Shown piece by piece: positions 57,907-64,000 of a stretch of DNA of 64,000 nt. The stretch is from the NCBI RefSeq assembly GCF_023922585.1, contig NZ_JAMFTN010000021.1:124001-188000 (forward strand), read 5' to 3'. The DNA comes from Aliidiomarina quisquiliarum. GTDB taxonomy: Bacteria > Pseudomonadota > Gammaproteobacteria > Enterobacterales > Alteromonadaceae. The position numbers and the translations under genes are program-made. Position 1 is the stretch's first letter, and each line of letters begins with the position of its first letter. The notes under the pieces are model-generated. The model did not search any database. It saw nothing but the letters and a program-made list of their open reading frames with translations, and was not told the origin of the DNA.

Positions 57907-58469
57907 TGGGCTGGAAGAAAAAGCAACAGGCCCTGCGGGCGCAATGGCACGCACGGTTTGGCCCACAGGTACAGCAGCTACAGCAGCGCTGGGGTGCCTT
58001 ACAAAAGCGCGAGCGGTTATTATTAACCAGCCTAGCTGGCCTAGTGGTGCTGACTGTATTTTGGTTAGGAATTTGGCAGCCGCTGCATGAAGGCGTGGCT
58101 CGTGCAGAACAAAGGCTAGAGTCGCAGCAAAGTTATCAACGTTGGTTTGAACGCCAAGCTCGGCTTATTTACCAAGGTAAAGCAAGCCAACAAAGTCATC
58201 AGCAAGGGCGGCAAGGGCCACTTACTAGCAATGAGTTATCGGCGTTTTTAAACACCACAACAACTGCTTTGAAGCTTGAAATAACACGTATTCAGCCCCA
58301 AAACGACGCGCAAGTGCTGGTTTTTAATGAAGCCAGCTTCGACGCCTTGCTGCAGTTACTAGAGCAGTTAGCCAGTCGTGGGGTGGTGATAGAAAACCTC
58401 GATGTTGCAGAAACAACAACCCCAGGTGTGGTGCGGGTGCGGCGTTTACAAGTGAAGGCAGGGAGTTAG
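57906..58469 (+). CDS. gspM: Type II secretion protein GspM
   Basis: GspM is a bitopic inner-membrane partner of GspL. The 187-residue protein has a basic cytoplasmic segment, one transmembrane helix (about residues 40-60, LLTSLAGLVVLTVFWLGIWQP) and a periplasmic ferredoxin-like domain (LEITRIQPQNDAQVLVFNEASFDALLQLLEQL). It starts in a TAATG overlap with gspL. Identification relies on order and layout. Confidence 0.92.
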   Translation: MGWKKKQQALRAQWHARFGPQVQQLQQRWGALQKRERLLLTSLAGLVVLTVFWLGIWQPLHEGVARAEQRLESQQSYQRWFERQARLIYQGKASQQSHQQGRQGPLTSNELSAFLNTTTTALKLEITRIQPQNDAQVLVFNEASFDALLQLLEQLASRGVVIENLDVAETTTPGVVRVRRLQVKAGS

Positions 58470-58470
58470 C

Positions 58471-59223
58471 ATGAGTAAACGTATTCGTTATAGTATTTAT
58501 GCCGCTGTGGCGGTGTACTTTATTGGACTTATTGTGTTTTTACCGGCTCGATTAGTGGTGGGCTTTGCTCCCTTACCGGAAAACATTCAATTACAGGGCA
58601 TTTCTGGCACCGTATGGAATGGCCGTGTCGACTATGTGCAGTTCGACGGCCGGGCTTTAGAGCAGATTGAATGGCAGGTTTTTCCGCTCGCTTTATTAGC
58701 CGGGCAAATTGCGGCCGATGTGCGCATCGCGGCTACTGAAGCAAACCCCATTACCGGTAGTAGCCATATTCAGGCCGGCTTGTTTAGTTCGGTGCGGGTA
58801 GAAAACGCGCGCTTTAACGCAGAACTCGGAAAACTTAGTGCTTGGCTAGACATTCCTAACCTAGTGCCGTTGCAGGGCGACGTTGTGCTCGGTATAACAG
58901 AGTTCGAATTGGGAAACCCTGTATGCAGTAGTTTAGACTCGCGCGTGGGCGTATACGCAGTAAAAACTAGAATTGGCCGCCAATGGCATAGCCTAGGCGA
59001 CTTCGCCATGCAGCTAGGCTGCGAAGAAGGCTGGGCTAGTGTGCAGGTTAACCCAGAAAATAGCTTAGGCTTAACGGTAAACGGACGCTTTGCGCCAGGC
59101 AACGTTGATCTTGGCGTAGCTATGCGCCCAAGTAGTTCAACCCCGGCCCCAATTCGCGATTTATTACGCATGGTGGGCGAGCCCGATAGTAGCGGCCAAT
59201 TTAGTTTCCGCATTCGTTTGTAA
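58471..59223 (+). CDS. gspN: Type II secretion protein GspN
   Basis: GspN is a non-universal T2SS component. The 250-residue protein has an N-terminal transmembrane helix (about residues 9-28) and a beta-rich periplasmic part with the GspN features LQGISGTVWNGRVDYVQFDG and ALEQIEWQVFPLALLAG. It ends the gspC-N operon. Only gspO is missing, and in relatives it lies with the pil genes. Confidence 0.92.
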   Translation: MSKRIRYSIYAAVAVYFIGLIVFLPARLVVGFAPLPENIQLQGISGTVWNGRVDYVQFDGRALEQIEWQVFPLALLAGQIAADVRIAATEANPITGSSHIQAGLFSSVRVENARFNAELGKLSAWLDIPNLVPLQGDVVLGITEFELGNPVCSSLDSRVGVYAVKTRIGRQWHSLGDFAMQLGCEEGWASVQVNPENSLGLTVNGRFAPGNVDLGVAMRPSSSTPAPIRDLLRMVGEPDSSGQFSFRIRL

Positions 59224-59311
59224 CACAAAACAATACCCGTAGGCGTTAAAATAACGCTATACTAAGCGGTTGGGCAACCCGCAGGTTTAACAATAGAAAA
59301 GGTAGTACAGC

Positions 59312-60154
59312 ATGGAAAACATCTTAGTCTGGATAGGTGACAACCAAGAATTAATTTTACGGCTTGGTATTAAATTAATCGTGTCGCTGCTTATTTTAAT
59401 TGGTGGTATTGTTTTGGCCCGCTTTACCGCGAACTTTCTTATTCGCCGGCTCGACAATTCAGCCATTGATAATATGGTGGTGTCTTTCCTTGCCAGCATT
59501 ATCCGCGCGTTAATTATTATTGCTGCGGTGCTTATGGCACTGTCGCATGTAGGGGTTCAAACCACTTCCTTTATCGCTATTTTAGGTGCTGCTGGTCTTG
59601 CTATTGGTTTGGCCTTACAGGGCTCTTTGTCGAACTTTGCTTCAGGCGTTATGATCATGATTTACCGACCGTTTAAAGCCGGCGACTACGTTGATGCAGG
59701 TGGCATAGCTGGTTCGGTACAACGTATCGAGCTGTTTACTACGGTACTAAAAACCCCAGACAACAAGAAAGTAGTGGTGCCAAATTCACGTATTACCACC
59801 TCGGCTATTACTAACTTTTCCGTAGAGGCCACGCGCCGGGTCGACTTAGTTATTGGCGTGTCGTATAACGCTAACCTACAAGACACCAAAAAATTATTTT
59901 TAGACATATTGATGGCCGACGAGCGGGTATTAAAAACTCCAGAACCAACCATTGCCGTGTCAGAGCTTGGTGACTCGGCGGTAAAATTTATTGTGCGTCC
60001 GTGGGTGAACCGTGCCGACTACTGGGCGGTGTATTGGGGTTGCTTAGAGAAATTTAAAGACGCCCTTGATGCGGCTGGTATTGGTATTCCGTACCCGCAA
60101 ATGGACGTGCATTTGCACACCAAAGAAAACCCTAAGTTAGAATCGAAAGACTAA
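59312..60154 (+). CDS. mscS: Small-conductance mechanosensitive channel MscS
   Basis: MscS opens at high membrane tension to release solutes during osmotic downshock. The 280-residue protein has three transmembrane helices; the pore helix is GAAGLAIGLALQGSLSNFASG (about residues 93-113). The cytoplasmic beta domain contains MIYRPFKAGDYVDAGGIAGSVQRIELFTT and VVVPNSRITTSAITNFS. Length fits E. coli MscS (286). Its stop codon overlaps that of xseA by four bases. Confidence 0.94.
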   Translation: MENILVWIGDNQELILRLGIKLIVSLLILIGGIVLARFTANFLIRRLDNSAIDNMVVSFLASIIRALIIIAAVLMALSHVGVQTTSFIAILGAAGLAIGLALQGSLSNFASGVMIMIYRPFKAGDYVDAGGIAGSVQRIELFTTVLKTPDNKKVVVPNSRITTSAITNFSVEATRRVDLVIGVSYNANLQDTKKLFLDILMADERVLKTPEPTIAVSELGDSAVKFIVRPWVNRADYWAVYWGCLEKFKDALDAAGIGIPYPQMDVHLHTKENPKLESKD

Positions 60155-61506
60155 GGCTTAATGGTTTCAATACGGCTAATTACTTCACCGCTGGCAAAAC
60201 GGGTGGTAAGTAATTGGCCCTGCTCTAGCGCATCGGCGCTACGAACCAACTGTTGGTTGGCGTCGAAGGTCATCGAATAGCCTCTCGCTAAGGTATTCAG
60301 CGGGCTAACAATGTGCAGTGCTTGTTGGCTGGCAGTAAAACGGCGTACTTTTTCATTTATTAAAGCCAGTATCGCCAGGTTTAGGCGCTGCCGGCTTTTT
60401 GCTAAGCTCTGTTGGTGCTCAAGAATGTCGCGGCTTGGGTGTTGCTGGGCTAGCCGGTGCTGTAAGCCGCGCTGCGTAGCAATGACGGCGCTAAGCCGGT
60501 AGCCCATGGCGCGCTGCAAGCGTGCTTCAAGGCTATCAAGCAACTGTGCTTGCTGTTCAATGCGGCGTTTCGGGTTTAACGGCTGTAAACGGGCTATTAA
60601 ATGGTTTAAGTGCAGCTGTTTATTTTGCAAAGCCGCTTTCCAAGCACGCCAAGTACGGGCGCGTAACTGCATTAAATACTGTACATGCGACTGCTTATCT
60701 TGGCTGAGTAACTCGGCGGCAGCTGAAGGCGTTGCGGCCCGTAAGTCAGCCACAAAGTCGGCAATGGTAAAGTCTACTTCATGGCCAACGGCACTAACGG
60801 TAACAATAGGGCAAGCAGCAATGTCGCGGGCTAAGGCTTCGTCATTAAAGGCCCATAAGTCTTCTAGCGAGCCGCCACCGCGGGTAATTAACAGTACCTC
60901 AACTTCGTTACGGCGTATTGCAGTAGCTAAGGCTCGGCGTATGGCGGCCGGCGCTTCTGCACCTTGTACTTGGGTGGGATACACCGTAATCTGTAAACTT
61001 GGATCGCGGCGTTTTAACACCGCCAAAACATCGTGCAGGGCTGCCCCAGAAGGCGAAGTAATTACCCCTAGTTTTTGTACTTGCGCGGGAATTTGCTTTT
61101 TCTGTTCAGGAGCAAATAGCCCTTCGGCAGTAAGCAAGCGCTTTAATTCTTCATAGCGCTGTTGCAGTAAACCGTCGCCGGCGGGCTCTAAATGTTCGAC
61201 GATCAATTGGTAATTACCACGGGGCTCGTACAAACTTATGCGTGCCCGCACCATTACCTGCATGCCCGCGTTCACAGCAACCCGAACGCGTTGGTTATTG
61301 CCACGGAACATGGCACAACTTATTTGGGCGTCATTGTCTTTCAAAGTGAAATACCAATGGCCAGAGCCCGGGCGCGAAAAGTTCGATATTTCGCCCACTA
61401 ACCAAATACTTGCCCACTGTTGTTCAAGAAACTGGCGTACTTCACGGTTTAACCGCGTTACTGTGTAAATATCGCGTTTAGCAGTTTCATTATTGGCATA
61501 AAGCAT
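60151..61506 (-). CDS. xseA: Exodeoxyribonuclease VII large subunit XseA
   Basis: XseA with XseB degrades single-stranded DNA to short oligonucleotides. The 451-residue product from ATG 61506 (E. coli 456) has an N-terminal OB fold (YTVTRLNREVRQFLEQQWASIWLVGEISN, about residues 10-100). The catalytic region follows (KKQIPAQVQKLGVITSPSGAALHDVL, ITRGGGSLEDLWAFNDEALAR, VGHEVDFTIADFVADLRAATPSAAAEL), then a long coiled coil. A longer TTG start at 61539 is unsupported. It is divergent from guaB, as in E. coli. Confidence 0.95.
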   Translation of the reverse strand: MLYANNETAKRDIYTVTRLNREVRQFLEQQWASIWLVGEISNFSRPGSGHWYFTLKDNDAQISCAMFRGNNQRVRVAVNAGMQVMVRARISLYEPRGNYQLIVEHLEPAGDGLLQQRYEELKRLLTAEGLFAPEQKKQIPAQVQKLGVITSPSGAALHDVLAVLKRRDPSLQITVYPTQVQGAEAPAAIRRALATAIRRNEVEVLLITRGGGSLEDLWAFNDEALARDIAACPIVTVSAVGHEVDFTIADFVADLRAATPSAAAELLSQDKQSHVQYLMQLRARTWRAWKAALQNKQLHLNHLIARLQPLNPKRRIEQQAQLLDSLEARLQRAMGYRLSAVIATQRGLQHRLAQQHPSRDILEHQQSLAKSRQRLNLAILALINEKVRRFTASQQALHIVSPLNTLARGYSMTFDANQQLVRSADALEQGQLLTTRFASGEVISRIETIKP

Positions 61507-61546
61507 GGTGGTTAAGAGCCTTTTAAATATTAATTGCAAATTTTAG

Positions 61547-61575
61547 TTTACTGTATGCGTCGGTGTGAGTAAAAT
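61547..61575 (+). promoter_or_regulatory. Candidate sigma-70 promoter of guaBA
   Basis: TTTACT and TAAAAT are 17 bases apart. The -10 lies about 65 bases before the guaB start, leaving room for a leader. No PurR-like operator was recognised. Confidence 0.5.
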
Positions 61576-61640
61576 ACCGCCGCAACATTGTACCCACCTG
61601 TAGTGTCCCTGTGGTGGTTCAAAAAGAGAGAGATGTTGCC

Positions 61641-63107
61641 ATGCTACGACTTGCCCAAGAAGCTTTAACTTTCGACGACGTGCTACTTTTGCCCGCGCAC
61701 TCTACAGTGCTGCCTAACACGGCAAAGCTTAACACCAAATTAACCCAAACCATTGAATTAAATATTCCGCTAGTGTCCGCCGCTATGGACACGGTAACAG
61801 AAGCTGGCCTTGCTATTGCCCTTGCCCAAGAAGGTGGCATGGGTTTTATTCACAAAAACATGAGCATTGCCGAACAAGCTGCCCACGTGCGTAAAGTGAA
61901 AAAATATGAAAGCGGCACAGTGGCCGACCCGGTTACAGTTTCTCCCGACACCACCTTACATGAAGTAAAAGCCTTAGCCCAAGAACATGGCTTTCATGGT
62001 TTCCCGGTGGTGGAAAACAATCGCTTAGTAGGCATTGTTACTGGCCGTGATACCCGCTCAGAAAATTCTAATCATTTAAAAGTAGCCGATGTTATGACGC
62101 CGGAAGAGCGCTTAATTACGGTGAAAGAAAATACCGACAGCGAAACTATTCTCGAGCTCATGCATAAGTACCGCATTGAAAAAATATTGGTAGTGAACGA
62201 CCAGCATGAACTAAAAGGTATGATTACCTTAAAAGACTTTGAAAAAGCAGCCAATAAACCTAACGCCTGTAAAGACGAATTAGGCCGCTTGCGTGTAGGT
62301 GCTGCGGTAGGTGTTGGCGCCGGTACCGAAGAGCGTGTAGCCGCCTTAATAGAAGCTGGCGTTGACGTTATTTTGGTCGACACCTCCCATGGCCATTCTG
62401 AAGGTGTGCTTGAGCGGGTACGTTGGGTAAGACAAAACTATCCGGACATGCAAATTGTTGGCGGCAACGTGGCCACTGGCGAAGGCGCCTTGGCGCTTGC
62501 CGATGCTGGCGTGAACGCCGTGAAGGTAGGTATTGGCCCAGGTTCAATTTGTACCACCCGTATTGTTACTGGCTGTGGCGTACCACAAATAACCGCTATT
62601 TCGAATGCGGTAGCAGCCCTAGAAGGGCGCAATATTCCAGTGATTGCCGACGGCGGAGTGCGTTTTTCTGGCGACATTGCTAAAGCAATTGCCGCTGGCG
62701 CAAGCTCGGTTATGGTAGGCAGTATGCTTGCGGGTACCGAAGAAGCACCTGGCGAAGTTGAGCTTTACCAAGGCCGCTACTATAAGTCGTACCGGGGCAT
62801 GGGCAGCTTAGGCGCCATGGACCAAAGCCACGGCTCGTCTGATCGTTATTTCCAAACGTCAAACCAAGCCGACAAACTAGTACCTGAAGGCATTGAAGGT
62901 CGAGTGGCCTACAAAGGCCCTATTGGCAACATTATTCACCAACAAATGGGTGGGTTGCGCTCAGCTATGGGGCTAACAGGTTCAGCAGACATTGAAACCT
63001 TACGCACCAAGCCGCAGTTTGTGAAAGTAACCGCTGCCGGTATGGGTGAATCGCATGTGCACGACGTGCAAATTACCAAAGAAGCGCCAAACTATCGGTT
63101 AGGTTAA
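61641..63107 (+). CDS. guaB: IMP dehydrogenase GuaB
   Basis: GuaB oxidises IMP to XMP with NAD, the committed step of GMP synthesis. From ATG 61641 (GAGAGAG eight bases upstream) the product is 488 residues, identical in length to E. coli GuaB. It has a TIM barrel split by two CBS domains (about residues 95-205). The catalytic cysteine is in [18 protein letters not shown], and the flap [22 protein letters not shown] is present. guaA follows after a hairpin. Confidence 0.96.
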   Translation: MLRLAQEALTFDDVLLLPAHSTVLPNTAKLNTKLTQTIELNIPLVSAAMDTVTEAGLAIALAQEGGMGFIHKNMSIAEQAAHVRKVKKYESGTVADPVTVSPDTTLHEVKALAQEHGFHGFPVVENNRLVGIVTGRDTRSENSNHLKVADVMTPEERLITVKENTDSETILELMHKYRIEKILVVNDQHELKGMITLKDFEKAANKPNACKDELGRLRVGAAVGVGAGTEERVAALIEAGVDVILVDTSHGHSEGVLERVRWVRQNYPDMQIVGGNVATGEGALALADAGVNAVKVGIGPGSICTTRIVTGCGVPQITAISNAVAALEGRNIPVIADGGVRFSGDIAKAIAAGASSVMVGSMLAGTEEAPGEVELYQGRYYKSYRGMGSLGAMDQSHGSSDRYFQTSNQADKLVPEGIEGRVAYKGPIGNIIHQQMGGLRSAMGLTGSADIETLRTKPQFVKVTAAGMGESHVHDVQITKEAPNYRLG

Positions 63108-63116
63108 TTTATTAAA

Positions 63117-63136
63117 GCGGCCACTTTAGTGGCCGC
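63117..63136 (+). terminator. Hairpin between guaB and guaA
   Basis: The 8-bp stem GCGGCCAC / GTGGCCGC has a TTTA loop and is followed by only a short T tract (ATTT). It may cause partial termination or stabilise the guaB 3' end rather than separate the operon. Confidence 0.5.
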
Positions 63137-63156
63137 ATTTACTTAAAGTGGACACC

Positions 63157-64000
63157 ATGACTCAAGATATTCATCAGCACCGTATTCTTGTTCTTGATTT
63201 CGGCTCTCAATTTAGCCAGCTTATTGCTCGCCGGGTACGTGAAATTGGCGTGTATTGCGAATTATGGGACTGGGAATCAAGCGAAGAAGAAATTCGCAAT
63301 TTTGCCCCAGACGGCATTATTTTATCTGGTGGTCCCGACAGCGTGCTCGATGCGGGCTCGCCACGGGCGCCACAATATGTATTTAATGCCGGCGTACCGT
63401 TATTAGGCGTGTGTTACGGCATGCAAACCATGTGTTTGCAGCTAGGTGGCAAGGTGGCAGGCTCGAGCGAGCGTGAATTTGGCCATGCACGGCTTGAGCG
63501 TATGGGTGAAAGCCCATTGTTTGCTAACATTGAAGACGCTATTGCAGAAAATGGCGCACCCTTGCTCGACGTGTGGATGAGCCATGGCGACAAAGTGGTC
63601 GACATTCCCACAGGCTTTAGCACCATTGCCAAAACCGAGCATTGCCCTCATGCGGCTATCGCCAACGAAGCCAAGCGGTTTTACGGCGTTCAATTTCACC
63701 CCGAAGTTACCCACACCAAGCAAGGCTTACGCATGCTTGAGCATTTTGTGGTCGACATTTGTAAGTGCGAAAAACACTGGACACCGGCCACTATTATCGA
63801 CGACGCAATTGCCCGTATTAAAGAACAAGTAGGCTCTGGCAAAGTTATTTTGGGCTTGTCCGGCGGGGTTGACTCGTCGGTTACGGCCATGCTGCTGCAC
63901 CGTGCAATTGGCAGCCAGCTTACCTGTGTGTTCGTTGACAATGGCTTGTTGCGATTAAATGAAGGCCAGCAAGTAATGGACATGTTCGGCGACCACTTCG
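63157..64000 (+). CDS. guaA: GMP synthase GuaA, 3'-truncated by window edge
   Basis: GuaA aminates XMP to GMP using glutamine and ATP. The frame is open to the window end (281 complete codons of about 525). The N-terminal glutamine amidotransferase starts [23 protein letters not shown]. It has the nucleophile cysteine in [18 protein letters not shown] and His/Glu in [11 protein letters not shown]. The ATP pyrophosphatase domain begins with the P-loop [17 protein letters not shown]. The start is ATG 63157; the ribosome binding site is weak. It forms the guaBA operon with the gene upstream. Confidence 0.96.
   Translation, partial: MTQDIHQHRILVLDFGSQFSQLIARRVREIGVYCELWDWESSEEEIRNFAPDGIILSGGPDSVLDAGSPRAPQYVFNAGVPLLGVCYGMQTMCLQLGGKVAGSSEREFGHARLERMGESPLFANIEDAIAENGAPLLDVWMSHGDKVVDIPTGFSTIAKTEHCPHAAIANEAKRFYGVQFHPEVTHTKQGLRMLEHFVVDICKCEKHWTPATIIDDAIARIKEQVGSGKVILGLSGGVDSSVTAMLLHRAIGSQLTCVFVDNGLLRLNEGQQVMDMFGDHF

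Noticed and set aside
60506-61156. 216-codon cysteine-rich plus-strand frame opposite xseA
   Set aside because: Cys/Arg/Ser-rich composition is typical of an antisense shadow; xseA is certain on the other strand.

Overview
This window is a dense stretch of chromosome from a gammaproteobacterium, most likely a marine member of the order Alteromonadales. That placement is an inference. It rests on the obg-folA, mutH/rppH-ptsP-lgt-thyA and rlmN-rodZ-ispG-hisS-yfgM-bamB-der gene orders, a full type II secretion operon, and small families typical of that group (DUF3718, DUF3545). The genus cannot be named from the sequence alone. There are no rRNA or tRNA genes, insertion sequences, phage genes or CRISPR arrays, and no gene-free gap exceeds about 300 bases.

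Bases 1-5600 (+): the 3' part of obg/cgtA, folA, a secreted DUF3718 protein, a secreted TAP-like alpha/beta hydrolase, and a NatA/NatB-type ABC exporter. Bases 5600-18550 (mostly -): a PfkB sugar/nucleoside kinase, a CbiB-like membrane protein, a DUF2726 protein, folE2, an Hpt protein (+) facing an ArcA-like response regulator and its upstream histidine kinase, rsmC with a FapA-type DUF342 protein, a rimB-like protease/rimK/aspartoacylase operon, and mutH. mutH is followed by an unlisted 32-codon CxxC/one-TM gene.

Bases 18680-26200 (+): rppH, ptsP, a TSUP permease, lgt, thyA, a REC-CheX two-domain protein, a PAS protein and tcdA, closely packed and partly overlapping; csdE converges on tcdA. 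Bases 26780-34030 (+): etfBA, a DUF1302 outer-membrane-type protein, a lipoprotein sulfatase with a dockerin-like calcium-binding tail that overlaps ung, and a DUF3545 gene. Bases 34100-38170: suhB (-), trmJ, an IscS-like cysteine desulfurase, msrA (-) with a candidate MetJ operator, and ndk. The iscR, iscU, iscA, hscBA and fdx genes usually found here are missing.

Bases 38290-46300 (+): rlmN, a 13-codon mini-ORF where pilF usually sits, rodZ, ispG, hisS, yfgM, bamB and der. Bases 46300-47630 (-): hslO and hslR. Bases 47858-59223 (+): a complete gspCDEFGHIJKLMN operon lacking only the prepilin peptidase gspO. Bases 59312-64000: a small MscS channel, xseA (-), guaB and the 5' part of guaA.

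Most genes are housekeeping: ribosome assembly, folate/thymidylate, lipoprotein maturation, isoprenoids, GTP synthesis and repair. The accessory interest lies in the sulfatase, the signalling cassettes, the lost isc block, the small mutH-linked gene and the MetJ and Zur-like sites. No wholly new multi-gene system was found.
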